64,000 bases of DNA, taken from positions 62,001 to 126,000 of the forward strand of contig JAFAZX010000078.1 of NCBI GenBank assembly GCA_019239425.1, written 5' to 3'. A model generated the notes under the pieces. It was not told where the DNA came from. It made no database searches and worked only from the letters and a program-made list of their open reading frames with translations. Origin of the DNA: Acidobacteriota bacterium (lineage in GTDB: Bacteria; Acidobacteriota; Blastocatellia; Pyrinomonadales; Pyrinomonadaceae). This document shows, in pieces, positions 10,040-17,450 of the stretch. The position numbers were made by a program, and so were the translations under genes. Numbering within the stretch: position 1 is the first letter of the stretch; the number at the start of each line of letters is the position of its first letter.

Positions 10040-10250
10040 CTATTTCTGATCGCCCGCAATCGCTTTGCCGATCTCTTTCGGGCTTGCGCCGGTAGCGGGC
10101 ATGGCGCGCACGAGCAATCCCAACGAGACCGAACTATGCCCCTTTTCAGCTTTGGCGATGCGTGATTGACTCGATTGAATCTTTTACGCGAGCCGGGCCT
10201 GCGTCATCCGCTCCTGCCGGCGCTCGCGCAGGCGGCGCGAGCGCGCCAGC
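10040..10250 (-). pseudogene. Decayed XRE-family antitoxin (HTH) fragment
   Basis: Reading leftward, the frame gives RSRRLRERRQERMTQARLA, an in-frame TAA at 10184-10186, then SQSRIAKAEKGHSSVSLGL, LLVRAMPATGASPKEIGKAI and a proper stop at 10040-10042. This is the plan of HigA-type XRE antitoxins (helix-turn-helix with TQAELA and SQSRIAK, then a VSL-LL-RAL tail). The nonsense codon sits where a lysine or arginine is usual, so one base change killed it. The upstream part, and any toxin gene that would precede it, has been replaced by the intI fragment. I infer a deletion that joined two genes. Confidence 0.75.
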
Positions 10251-10501
10251 TTAATCTCGATGGAGGATGGCCGAGAGCGCCTGGTTCTGCGTCGAGGCCG
10301 AAACGCGACCCTCGTTAGCGAGGTGCGAGAGGAAGTGGCGGACCTCTTCGACGCCCAACTCGGAGGGGTGGCGCTTCTTGTGGAAGAGGATGAAGCGCCT
10401 GTCCCACTGGACGTAAGCCTCCTCGGTGCGGATGCTATAGTGAAGAGGCGGACGTGGCGGCGCACGCGGTCGAGGAGCGGCAGTTGGCGCTGACCTGTCA
10501 C
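10251..10501 (-). pseudogene. intI: Truncated, frameshifted integron integrase (intI remnant)
   Basis: A GTG start at 10501 preceded by GGGAGGATT gives [19 protein letters not shown]. After a one-base loss the next frame continues [20 protein letters not shown], then [20 protein letters not shown] and [12 protein letters not shown]. This is the N-terminal SAM-like DNA-binding domain of IntI integrases, whose hallmarks are HYS-RTE-AY--W, F-LFH-KRHP, FL-HLA and TQNQAL-A. The sequence then breaks off and meets a stop at 10251-10253. The whole catalytic domain (Arg, His, Arg and Tyr residues and the IntI-specific insertion) is missing, so the protein cannot recombine DNA. Its position and divergent direction, about 190 bp from the first cassette, are those of a true integron integrase gene. 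Homology is clear; the inactivation is seen directly. Confidence 0.9.
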
Positions 10502-10701
10502 CGGAGAATCCTCCCGTGGTTGAGGCGTAGGTCGGCGGTCGGCTATTGGCGGTTGAGGGGATGATGTACCCGCGGGCGCGGGAGGACGACCCCGAATTCG
10601 GCCGCTCGCGGTAAAAGCAGGGGAATCCCCGAATTAGGCCGTCGGCGGTAATGACAGTATAAACCGGATAATTGCCGCTATCGGTCTAATGGTAGTTAGA
10701 T
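10502..10701 (+). promoter_or_regulatory. attI-like region with candidate cassette promoter
   Basis: The stretch between the intI start and the first cassette ends in GTTAGAT (10695-10701), the insertion point from which cassette 1 begins. An imperfect direct repeat is present at 10591-10614 and 10628-10651 (CCCGAATT-GGCCG then CGGTAA in both), in the place where attI sites carry integrase-binding direct repeats. A possible outward promoter is TTAGGC (10634-10639), 18 bp, TATAAA (10658-10663), pointing into the array. The boundary heptamer is firm; the promoter and binding-site roles are inferences. Confidence 0.55.
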
Positions 10702-10719
10702 TCATTCCGGAGAAATGCG

Positions 10720-11346
10720 ATGGAACATCAATGGGAACGATTAAAAGCATGGTTGCGGGCTCATGCCCCACATTTGCTCCCGTGCCTCCAAGAAGGCGTC
10801 ACGGATCAAGAGCTTGACGACTTTGAGTGGGACATCGGCGTCACACTGCCTCGGGACTTCCGCGCTTTTTACAAAGTGCATAACGGGGAGCCTGAGCTAT
10901 GCGGGGGTGGGCTGATCTTCGGGCTGCAGTTGCTACCGCTCGCCGAAATCCGGGAACAGCAAGCGGCGTGGGCTGACCTCGTGGACATGAACGAAGAGAT
11001 GGCCGACTCGATGGAGTCGGAGCCGGAAGGGGCGATCCAACTGCTGTATGCGAATCCGCTCTGGCTCCCGTTCACCCATGATCAAGGCGGCAACCACCTG
11101 GGGCTGGATTTTGACCCCGGGCCGAAGGGCACGCCGGGACAGGTGATCGTCTTCGGGCGGGATGAGGACCGGAAGAAACTGGTCGCCCCTTCCTTCGCAG
11201 CCTTCCTGGATGGGGTCATTAGGGAACTTGAGGGCGGCAACTATGTGCTCCGGGACGGACGGTTGCGGTTTGCGCACTACCCCGGCGACCCAAACCGGGA
11301 CGCGTCTGAGGTGCACGCAAACTACGTCTTCGGTGCCGCAATCTAA
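10720..11346 (+). CDS. Cassette 1: SMI1/KNR4 (SUKH) family protein
   Basis: The 208-residue cytosolic protein starts at the ATG at 10720, 19 bases after the cassette border, with GGAGAA upstream. It has the SUKH pattern: an N-terminal helical segment, LPRDFRAFYKVHNGE near residue 44, a WLPFTHDQGGNHLGLD motif near residue 107, then GTPGQVIVFGRDED and a C-terminal SFAAFL helix. SUKH proteins are widespread as immunity proteins against secreted nuclease toxins, so an antitoxin role is plausible. The stop codon TAA is part of the R'' box of its own attC (ATC-TAA-C). Being first behind the candidate promoter, it is the cassette most likely to be transcribed from attI. Confidence 0.85.
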   Translation: MEHQWERLKAWLRAHAPHLLPCLQEGVTDQELDDFEWDIGVTLPRDFRAFYKVHNGEPELCGGGLIFGLQLLPLAEIREQQAAWADLVDMNEEMADSMESEPEGAIQLLYANPLWLPFTHDQGGNHLGLDFDPGPKGTPGQVIVFGRDEDRKKLVAPSFAAFLDGVIRELEGGNYVLRDGRLRFAHYPGDPNRDASEVHANYVFGAAI

Positions 11347-11424
11347 CAACGGCATGCACCCGACGCCCCGCACGGTGCTTCTCATGCACGTCGAATGGGG
11401 CGCGGGTGATGCCGGGCGTTAGGC
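11341..11424 (+). repeat. attC1
   Basis: R'' ATCTAAC at 11341 and R' GTTAGGC at 11418 flank arms ACGGCATGCAC and GTGATGCCGG, which pair except for one extra-helical G, the hallmark that sets strand polarity in attC hairpins. R'' is the exact complement of the cassette's own 5' heptamer GTTAGAT at 10695. Confidence 0.93.
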
Positions 11425-11444
11425 CGACCGAGGAGAGTGAACGG

Positions 11445-11897
11445 ATGCCAAGATGGCCGAAACGAAAGCCCCGTCCGGGTGTCGATGAGTATGGACGAAC
11501 CCCACTCTGGAAATTTGCCTTCGCCGGGGACGAGGGTGGGGTGCGGCGGGAGTTGGCAACCGGCGCAGACCCGAGCGCGGGCGATGACGCAGGCTACACC
11601 CCGCTCCACGTTGCGGTTCAGGAGGGGCGCATCGAAGTTGTCAAACTCCTGCTTCGACTTGGGGCCGACCCAAACAGAGTTGACAAATACGGGAACGGGG
11701 CGCTCTGGACGGCAGTCTACCAGGGCTACCGCTCTGACCGCACCGAGGCCAATCTGACTATAGTCAGGCTTCTTCTGAGGAGCGGGGCTAACGCGGATCA
11801 CAAGAATGCGGCGGGCCGCACCCCACGCGAGTTCGCTATAGAAGCTGGCGACGAGTCGCTGAAATCCCTATTCGTCAGTGGCAACAAATCGGCCTAA
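11445..11897 (+). CDS. Cassette 2: ankyrin-repeat protein
   Basis: The 150-residue protein starts at the ATG at 11445, with AGGAG ten bases before it; the same frame is open further upstream only through attC sequence. It carries three to four ankyrin repeats: GRTPLWKFAFAGDEGGVRRE, AGYTPLHVAVQEGRIEVVKL with LLRLGADPN, a longer central repeat, and AGRTPREFAIEAGDESLKSL. These form a small protein-binding scaffold, cytosolic and without a signal peptide. No catalytic domain is attached, so the partner is unknown. The TAA stop is embedded in the R'' box (GCC-TAA-C). Confidence 0.9.
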   Translation: MPRWPKRKPRPGVDEYGRTPLWKFAFAGDEGGVRRELATGADPSAGDDAGYTPLHVAVQEGRIEVVKLLLRLGADPNRVDKYGNGALWTAVYQGYRSDRTEANLTIVRLLLRSGANADHKNAAGRTPREFAIEAGDESLKSLFVSGNKSA

Positions 11898-11981
11898 CAA
11901 CGTCATGCACCCTACTGCCGACACGCCGCTTCTCATTCTCCGCGATAGATGCGGGGCGGCGGGTGATGCCGGGCGTTAGGT
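11892..11981 (+). repeat. attC2
   Basis: R'' GCCTAAC at 11892, R' GTTAGGT at 11975. R'' is the exact complement of the cassette's 5' heptamer (GTTAGGC, 11418). The L'' arm reads CGTCATGCAC, so one pair with L' is lost. Confidence 0.92.
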
Positions 11982-12000
11982 GCCGGGGAGAAAATGAGGC

Positions 12001-12459
12001 ATGGCAGAACTGCCTGACGACATCTACGAAGAAGTCACTCGTCTGAGCGAGGAGGGCAACGCCTGTGCGAACGACGGCAACTTTGATCTCGGGCTGTCTT
12101 ACTTCCAGAAGGCGCTCGCCATGCTGCCGCCTCCCATAGACGAGCCTTGGGCGGCCACCATGTGGTTGTTGACGGCCATTGGCGATATGCATTTTCAGAT
12201 GGCACGCTTCCCCGAAGGTCGAGCCGCCCTAATGGAAGTGGTGAAGTTATTTGACGAGGCTCGCGGCAACCCATTCATCCGCCTTAGACTCGGGCAATGC
12301 ATGCTGGAACTCGGGGAAGAGAGAGAAGCGGCGAACTGGCTCGCCGGCGCGTATCTCAGCGAGGGCCGTCAGCTCTTTGAAGGTGATGACCCCAAATATT
12401 TGGACTTCATCAAATCCAGGCTCGAACCACCGCCCGCGGGATGGCCCGATGGCTGGTGA
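12001..12459 (+). CDS. Cassette 3: TPR-like helical-repeat protein
   Basis: The 152-residue protein starts at the ATG at 12001. Helix pairs with TPR spacing are visible: EEGNACANDGNFDLGLSYFQ followed by KALAMLPPP, then TAIGDMHFQMARFPEGRAAL, then LRLGQCMLELGEEREAANWL. There is no signal peptide. The C-terminus ends with a Pro/Trp-rich tail (PPPAGWPDGW). TPR proteins mediate protein contacts, and nothing here points to a specific partner. A GGGGAG motif lies 13 bases upstream. Similar short TPR proteins are commonly annotated as hypothetical in cassette arrays. Confidence 0.82.
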   Translation: MAELPDDIYEEVTRLSEEGNACANDGNFDLGLSYFQKALAMLPPPIDEPWAATMWLLTAIGDMHFQMARFPEGRAALMEVVKLFDEARGNPFIRLRLGQCMLELGEEREAANWLAGAYLSEGRQLFEGDDPKYLDFIKSRLEPPPAGWPDGW

Positions 12460-12465
12460 AGCGGC

Positions 12466-12554
12466 ACCTAACAAGCGCATGCACGCGAGCGCCGACACGC
12501 CGCTTGTCATGCTCCGCCGGCGGGCTGGGCGGCGCGTGATGCGCGGCGTTAGCT
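12466..12554 (+). repeat. attC3
   Basis: R'' ACCTAAC at 12466 (exact complement of GTTAGGT, 11975), R' GTTAGCT at 12548. Arms are of the GCGCATGCAC / GTGATGCGC subtype, a compensated change relative to GGCATGCAC / GTGATGCC. Confidence 0.92.
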
Positions 12555-12581
12555 GGCTTTAATGTGGCGAGAGGAATTTGC

Positions 12582-12998
12582 TTGCGGCTCACAGCCTTAG
12601 CCTTACTGATTGCGCTGCCCCTTCCCGGGCAGAACGTGGTCTCTCGCAGAGACGAGCCTCAGCCTTCAATTATTCTGGAAGCGAGGCTGATCGCTCACAG
12701 CCCTTACATTAGCCAGAAGTGCGGAGGGGATTTCCTCTTTCAGGTGGCGAAGTATCGCGTCCTGAAAGTCTTGGCCGGGAGCTATGCGGGCAGAGAAATC
12801 ATAGTTGACCATCCCGCCTGTGATGGGGACGTGTTTAAGCGCATCCCCGTGGGCAGTCGGGTGAGGCTCAGCCTGAGTGTCCAGCGGGAACTCTTTACTA
12901 TCACTAATCATCCGGGCATTCGTATGGTGAAGGGTCGGGATGACATCCGACGCCTCAATCTATTCTACGTGGCGTGGAATCCGCCGAAGAGGCTGTGA
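12582..12998 (+). CDS. Cassette 4: secreted TIMP/NTR-like small protein
   Basis: The likely start is TTG at 12582, six bases after AGAGGAA, which gives a compact signal peptide RLTALALLIALPLPGQ; a GTG at 12564 in the same frame is an alternative. The mature part of about 120 residues has ARLIAHSPYISQKCGGDFLF, then YRVLKVLAGSYAGREIIVDH, a second cysteine in PACDGD, and GSRVRLSLSV. The layout (beta strand, Cys, V-KVLKG strand, Cys, G-R strand) resembles NTR/TIMP-like OB-fold domains seen also in cassette 17. It should act in the periplasm. Function is unknown; the family link is tentative. Confidence 0.7.
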   Translation: MRLTALALLIALPLPGQNVVSRRDEPQPSIILEARLIAHSPYISQKCGGDFLFQVAKYRVLKVLAGSYAGREIIVDHPACDGDVFKRIPVGSRVRLSLSVQRELFTITNHPGIRMVKGRDDIRRLNLFYVAWNPPKRL

Positions 12999-13015
12999 GG
13001 CATCATCGCGCCGCC

Positions 13016-13104
13016 AGCTAACAACGGCATGCACGCGACCGCCGACACGCCGCTTGTCATGTAAATCAATCAGGCCGGGCGGCGGGTGATGCCGGGCGTT
13101 AGGC
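13016..13104 (+). repeat. attC4
   Basis: R'' AGCTAAC at 13016, the exact complement of the unusual 5' heptamer GTTAGCT of the same cassette (12548); R' GTTAGGC at 13098. Standard GGCATGCAC / GTGATGCC arms. Confidence 0.93.
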
Positions 13105-13133
13105 CGCCTACAGCCCTGACGCGGCGGAGAGCA

Positions 13134-13589
13134 ATGACCACAGAGGCAGTTACATCATGCACGTTCTGTCGCATCTTGCGAGGCGAGTTGACGCCCGGGG
13201 TCGTCGCATTTCGTGACGCGCGGACGGCGGTATTCCCGAGCCGCCTTCAACTGCCGCACAACCAAGGTCATATGCTCGTCGCACCCGTCAAGCATGTGGC
13301 GCACATTTACGAGCTGGACGGCGACCTGGCCGGCCCGCTGATGACGACGCTAGTGCGGGTCGCGGCCGCCGTGAAGAAAGTGTGCGACGCTGATGGCGTT
13401 TCGATTCGGCAGAATAACGAGCGGGCCGGCGGACAGGACGTCTTCCATGTTCACTTCCACGTGATTCCCCGCTTCGCGGACGATGGGTTCACGGCCCTCG
13501 ACCGTTCGCTGGGCGCGGTCGAGGTGCCGGTCGAGGAGCGCGTCGAACAGGCGAAGAAGGTGGCCGAGGCGCTGGAGAAATCGGCATGA
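13134..13589 (+). CDS. Cassette 5: HIT-family hydrolase
   Basis: The 151-residue protein starts at the ATG at 13134, behind GGAGA; the frame upstream is attC sequence. It shows CTFCRILRGE near the N-terminus, LPHNQGHMLVAPVKHVAHIY, NNERAGGQDVFHVHFHVIPR with the histidine triad HVHFHV near residue 105, and a helical C-terminus. HIT proteins hydrolyse phosphate bonds in nucleotides such as dinucleoside polyphosphates or AMP conjugates. Length and motif order match the bacterial HinT/FHIT-like class. It is cytosolic. The first CxxC hints at a zinc-binding variant, but the other ligands are not obvious. Confidence 0.92.
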   Translation: MTTEAVTSCTFCRILRGELTPGVVAFRDARTAVFPSRLQLPHNQGHMLVAPVKHVAHIYELDGDLAGPLMTTLVRVAAAVKKVCDADGVSIRQNNERAGGQDVFHVHFHVIPRFADDGFTALDRSLGAVEVPVEERVEQAKKVAEALEKSA

Positions 13590-13616
13590 ATGGTTGAGTG
13601 ATACAATTGGAGGGCG

Positions 13617-13705
13617 GCCTAACAACGGGATGAACCGGACTCGCGACACGAGGGACTTCATGTAGCGCCATCGGGCCGGCTCGCCGGTTATCCCGGGCGT
13701 TCGGC
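13617..13705 (+). repeat. attC5 (divergent subfamily)
   Basis: R'' GCCTAAC at 13617 (exact complement of GTTAGGC, 13098), R' GTTCGGC at 13699. Arms GGGATGAACCGG / CCGGTTATCCC differ from the main family but still pair with one extra G. Shared only with attC16. Confidence 0.92.
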
Positions 13706-13768
13706 GGCTCTGAGCAGAGCTGCATGAAATCGACTACCGTCGCGTAACCAATAAGGTACGGGCAGCGT

Positions 13769-14257
13769 ATGAAGCGCAATACACATCCTGAATTTGTCGG
13801 GTTGGAGAAACTTAAAGAGAAGCAGAAGTGGCAGCTAGGACTGTTCCAGGCATGGGCTGCTAACCGGCAGTGGCGGGAAATCCACGCCGCGCATTACGAT
13901 TGGTGGATGTTCCCCATCGACCAGGAGAGCAGTTACGGTTTCGCGTGGACGGTCTACGAGGGCGATGTTCGCGAGCTAAAGGCAGACGGCCAGTACATGC
14001 GGAACTATTTACAAGGGGTTGAGTTACTCGCGACTGCGTGGGGGTGGGATTTAGCCGCCCAGACCTACATCATCAATCCACACCCCGACCAGTGCTGGCA
14101 GCATTGGCCTGTCCGGCTCTATAAATGCGCCACATCGCTGAAGCTGTTTGGCTTTGCAGCGCAATTCGCGTCCCTGAAGCAGTATGCGCATGAGCTGATG
14201 CGACAGGGAGCAGATATGACTTACGGGGGGCGTGACCTAGGCCGACTGTTCCGGTGA
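13769..14257 (+). CDS. Cassette 6: unrecognised 162-residue protein
   Basis: I do not recognise this protein. It starts at the ATG at 13769 after GGGCAGCGT. It is soluble, rich in aromatic residues (HAAHYDWWMFPIDQESSYGF, TAWGWDLAAQTYI, PDQCWQHWPVRLYKCATSLK) and predicted mostly helical toward the C-terminus (FAAQFASLKQYAHELMRQGA). There is no signal peptide, membrane segment or obvious catalytic motif. The very regular aromatic pattern and clean ribosome binding context argue that it is a real gene. Small single-domain orphans of this sort are typical cassette cargo. Confidence 0.72.
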   Translation: MKRNTHPEFVGLEKLKEKQKWQLGLFQAWAANRQWREIHAAHYDWWMFPIDQESSYGFAWTVYEGDVRELKADGQYMRNYLQGVELLATAWGWDLAAQTYIINPHPDQCWQHWPVRLYKCATSLKLFGFAAQFASLKQYAHELMRQGADMTYGGRDLGRLFR

Positions 14258-14281
14258 GCCGAAGTGCCCGTCATCGGTGCC

Positions 14282-14371
14282 GCCGAACAAGCCAATGCAC
14301 CCGACCGCCGGCACGAATGATGTCATCAAAAGCGAGTCACTTGGGGCCGCGGGTGATGCCGGGCGTTAGAT
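14282..14371 (+). repeat. attC6
   Basis: R'' GCCGAAC at 14282, exact complement of the distinctive 5' heptamer GTTCGGC (13699); R' GTTAGAT at 14365. The L'' arm is altered to GCCAATGCAC. Confidence 0.92.
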
Positions 14372-14423
14372 TTCGGAAGACTCAATTACCATCCCGTCGA
14401 ATGGATTTCAGGAGGACATAATT

Positions 14424-15461
14424 ATGGAAGAAGCTGAGGCGGCAGAACTCTGGGACGTGCGGAGACGACGGTTTAAAAGCTTACTGACCGGGCTGATTGC
14501 AGTCCTTTTGATCATTACCTCTATCGCCCTCATATCATTCGACTGGGAACAATATTTCGGTCGCTCGGCCGCCTTTAACCTTAAAATTAGCGGGTACATA
14601 TTAGCCCTCATCTCCGGGGGCATAGTCTACGTCAAAATCTTTACCGACTACCTGGAATCGAACCCCGAGAGACGCCTGAAGGCTGATCTTCGATATCAGA
14701 TCGACCTCAAAAATGAACTGACAATGGGTGAGATACTCAGGAGGGTAGACAATTTAGATGATTCCCTCAACAACATCGGGACTGTCAAATTCGACCTAGC
14801 GGATTTGGATAAAGAGCAGCTTGTGGAAACCCTCAGGACCTCGCTGAACAACAAGTTGAATGAGAATGCTTTCAAATCGATTGACGAAGCTTTTGCCAAG
14901 AGAGATTTGCAACATAAAAAGTTAGAAGCCTTCGTTTTAGATTTCGAGAAAATAAAGAGCAGGCTGGTCGAGGAGACGGGGAACCTGGCCAAGAGGTCAA
15001 ACCTTAATCTTGCGTTCGGCTCGTTGACCACGATTGTTGCGGGACTCGGATTGGTCGTGGTCGTATTTTTCACCCCGCTTGATTTAAGCGGGGTGAGCGC
15101 AGAGCAGTACGGCTGGAAAATCGTTGCCCATTACGTGCCGCGACTCTCGTTGATCGTGTTCGCGGAAATATTCGCGTACTTTTTCCTTAAGCTTTATAAG
15201 ACCGGCCTCAGCGACATCAAATATTATCAAAACGAGATCACGAACGTGGAGCTAAAGCTCACGGCACTCAGGGCGGCGCTATCTATAGATGACATCGATA
15301 TTCTCGGGTCGGTAATCGTCGAGTTAGCTAAAACCGAGAGGAACTTCATCCTAAAAACTGGTGAAACGACAATCGAGCTGGAGAAGCTGAAAATGGATGC
15401 CGTCGATCCGAAGGATTGGATTGAAAAGGTGGCTGCTTTAATCAAAAACAAGGTCACGTAA
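14424..15461 (+). CDS. Cassette 7: four-TM membrane protein with central and C-terminal coiled coils
   Basis: The 345-residue protein starts at the ATG at 14424 behind AGGAGG. A TM pair lies at about residues 20-41 (LLTGLIAVLLIITSIALISF) and 55-73. A soluble helical domain rich in charged heptads spans about 80-190 (AFAKRDLQHKKLEAFVLDFE). A second TM pair lies at about 196-217 and 236-256, with a C-terminal coiled coil at about 260-345. No enzyme motif is seen. The layout resembles membrane-anchored sensors or effectors of anti-phage systems, but I see no defining domain and make no functional claim. It is the longest cassette gene but one to carry no signal peptide, and its GC content is clearly lower than that of its neighbours. 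Confidence 0.78.
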   Translation: MEEAEAAELWDVRRRRFKSLLTGLIAVLLIITSIALISFDWEQYFGRSAAFNLKISGYILALISGGIVYVKIFTDYLESNPERRLKADLRYQIDLKNELTMGEILRRVDNLDDSLNNIGTVKFDLADLDKEQLVETLRTSLNNKLNENAFKSIDEAFAKRDLQHKKLEAFVLDFEKIKSRLVEETGNLAKRSNLNLAFGSLTTIVAGLGLVVVVFFTPLDLSGVSAEQYGWKIVAHYVPRLSLIVFAEIFAYFFLKLYKTGLSDIKYYQNEITNVELKLTALRAALSIDDIDILGSVIVELAKTERNFILKTGETTIELEKLKMDAVDPKDWIEKVAALIKNKVT

Positions 15462-15474
15462 TTCGAGCGCCGAA

Positions 15475-15564
15475 ATCCAACAACGGCATGCACCCGAGCG
15501 CCGACACGCCGCTTCTCATGCTCCGCGAAAGATGCGAGGCGGCGGGTGACGCCGGGCGTTGGGC
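15475..15564 (+). repeat. attC7
   Basis: R'' ATCCAAC at 15475 differs by one transition from the complement of the cassette's 5' heptamer (GTTAGAT, 14365). R' GTTGGGC at 15558. L' reads GTGACGCCGG. Confidence 0.88.
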
Positions 15565-15649
15565 GGCTTCCTTTCAATTTACGTCACAAAAGTTCGATGA
15601 GAGGTGTTTTATACATTGTGAGTGATCATCTGCCCGGAGGAGAATGACA

Positions 15650-16606
15650 ATGCGTTTAAGCTTAACGTTGGCGTTAGTATTTAGCCTTCCGTTCGTTACC
15701 TCAAACGTCGCTGTCCAGCGGGCTCTGAAATCAGACACCAGGTGCAACGAAGTAATCGCGCGCGATAAATCTCATCCCACGTGGAAGGCCCTTGACGCCC
15801 TATACGGCAGAATTGCCGAAGCCGTGCGAAAGAAAGACCTTGATTCTTTGTTTGCGCTCTACGCGCCGGACTTTCAGGTAAAGACGTTGGACGGCGAATC
15901 CTGGAATCGCGATAGGACGCTTGCCTTCCTCAGAGACGTCTTTAGTCAGGTCAAAGAAACCGCTCACACCAGCAACACGATTCTTCGGTTAACAGTTTGC
16001 GGCGAAGACGCGGCGACGGCGACGGTGCTTCAGCAGTGGTATCGAACGCAGATGGTGGCGGGCGGGCCGCGGCGCGTGGAAACCAACGCCGTTCAGGATG
16101 AGCATTGGGTAAGAACGCCCGACGGCAGCTGGAAACGCACGGCCATAGACGACATTAGGGACGGGGCGGCTTTTTTAGACGGCAAGCGCGTTAACCCCCG
16201 AATGCCTCTCGACCCGGAACTGCCCGCCTACGACCCTTACGAACCGCACCCCAGACAGTCTATCGCTGATGCGCTCTTTACAATCATTATGAGAAAAGGG
16301 GTCGAGTCGGCCCTCCAGAGTTACCGCATACTGGGGCAGTCCAACGATTATTACGTGACTGAGAACCAACTTAACGCCCTCGGTTACCGGTTACTTGGTA
16401 TGAAGAAGGTCAAGGAGGCAATTGAAATCTTCAAACTCAATGTCGAAGCCTACCCGCAGTCGTCTAACGTGTATGACAGCTTGGGTGAGGCTTATATGAT
16501 AAATGGTGATGGGGAGTTAGCCATTAGAAGTTATCGCAGAGCAGTCGAGTTGAACCCGCAAAATACTAACGCCTTCGATATGTTGAAAAAACTTCAGGCG
16601 CAGTGA
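15650..16606 (+). CDS. Cassette 8: secreted NTF2-like (SnoaL/DUF4440) protein with C-terminal TPRs
   Basis: The start is set at the ATG at 15650, eight bases after CGGAGGAG; an ATG at 15644 lies too close. A signal peptide (RLSLTLALVFSLPFVTSNVA) precedes an NTF2-like domain at about residues 35-170 (GRIAEAVRKKDLDSLFALYA, then PDFQVK and a WYRTQM strand, ending DGSWKRTAIDDIRDG). The C-terminal part has two TPR units (YRLLGMKKVKEAIEIFKLNV, then YDSLGEAYMINGDGELAIRS and YRRAVELNPQNTNAFDMLKK). The combination is common in exported proteins of Acidobacteria and Bacteroidetes. Small-molecule binding by the NTF2 fold and protein binding by the TPRs are likely. Confidence 0.85.
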   Translation: MRLSLTLALVFSLPFVTSNVAVQRALKSDTRCNEVIARDKSHPTWKALDALYGRIAEAVRKKDLDSLFALYAPDFQVKTLDGESWNRDRTLAFLRDVFSQVKETAHTSNTILRLTVCGEDAATATVLQQWYRTQMVAGGPRRVETNAVQDEHWVRTPDGSWKRTAIDDIRDGAAFLDGKRVNPRMPLDPELPAYDPYEPHPRQSIADALFTIIMRKGVESALQSYRILGQSNDYYVTENQLNALGYRLLGMKKVKEAIEIFKLNVEAYPQSSNVYDSLGEAYMINGDGELAIRSYRRAVELNPQNTNAFDMLKKLQAQ

Positions 16607-16622
16607 AGCTGCCCGCGCCGCC

Positions 16623-16712
16623 GCCCGACAACGGCATGCACCCGAGCGCCGACGCGATAGTTCTCAAGTTCCTTCAGAGACGCGGGGCGGCGGGTGATGC
16701 CGGGCGTTAGGC
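16623..16712 (+). repeat. attC8
   Basis: R'' GCCCGAC at 16623 has lost one A of the conserved AAC triplet relative to the expected GCCCAAC; R' GTTAGGC at 16706. Standard arms. Confidence 0.88.
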
Positions 16713-16730
16713 GTACTTGCTTGAAGAAGA

Positions 16731-17324
16731 ATGAAAGCCATGAGTAAGAGCTTGATGCTGGCGGTATCGTTTGCGGCTATCATTGCCTGCTCCGGCGTCG
16801 GGAAAGCGCCTGCGCCCTGCGAGTCGGGTGTAGAGGCGAACGAGTATTCGGTCTATTCTGCCGCAGTCGAAGAATTCAGCCGCGGTCGTAACGCCAAGTC
16901 TGTCGTCATTTCTAATCGCACAGTGGATGTCTCCGACCCTGCCAGCGTAACGAGCGAATGGGTGCGGAGGTGTGAGGCGTTCGTCCCGGAAGCAGAAGCT
17001 AGTTTCAGGGACAGAAATAGGCAGCCACTGGAATTAACCCGCAGCTTTACCCTCAGGGATGATTACGTCTTGGTGTCAGCCGGGGATTTGAAAAGCATTC
17101 CGAGTGACAAGATGCGCCTTGGGGGGATGGGTGCGAAATACCCTGATGCGTTCGGGGTAATCGGGTTGTCGAGAGTCGGGTTCAATGCCGAGATGAACAA
17201 AGCCGTGGTCTACATCTCGCAGGGCTCCTGCGGGCTCGGTTGCGGCGAAGGCACCTGCATGATGTTGGTCAAAGAAGACTGTAAATGGAGGGTGAAAGGC
17301 AGGAGCGGGGTGTGGATGTCTTAG
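16731..17324 (+). CDS. Cassette 9: putative lipoprotein
   Basis: The start is the ATG at 16731 (an ATG at 16740 in frame is an alternative). The first residues form a lipoprotein signal, SLMLAVSFAAIIAC, with the lipobox cysteine at about residue 20, so the product should be lipidated and kept in the periplasm or outer membrane. The mature part of about 178 residues has three more cysteine clusters (PCESG; a CGLGCGEGTC motif; EDCKW) that could form disulfides. The segment MNKAVVYISQGSCGLGCGEG looks like the core strand pair of a small secreted domain. No known family is recognised. It belongs to the set of exported cassette proteins. Confidence 0.78.
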   Translation: MKAMSKSLMLAVSFAAIIACSGVGKAPAPCESGVEANEYSVYSAAVEEFSRGRNAKSVVISNRTVDVSDPASVTSEWVRRCEAFVPEAEASFRDRNRQPLELTRSFTLRDDYVLVSAGDLKSIPSDKMRLGGMGAKYPDAFGVIGLSRVGFNAEMNKAVVYISQGSCGLGCGEGTCMMLVKEDCKWRVKGRSGVWMS

Positions 17325-17335
17325 CCCCGACGCAC

Positions 17336-17424
17336 GCCCAACAACGGCATGCACCCGACCGCCGACACGCGGGATTTCATCTTTAGCAGAGGTGCGGGGC
17401 GGCGGGTGATGCCGGGCGTTGGGC
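17336..17424 (+). repeat. attC9
   Basis: R'' GCCCAAC at 17336 differs by one transition from the complement of GTTAGGC (16706). R' GTTGGGC at 17418. Standard arms. Confidence 0.88.
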
Positions 17425-17450
17425 CGCTACGATGACTCTAAGTAAGCGGG

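Noticed and set aside
9646-10095. Plus-strand frame of about 149 codons next to the integron
   Set aside because: No ribosome binding site or motif, opposite to the decayed XRE gene, Arg/Pro-rich.
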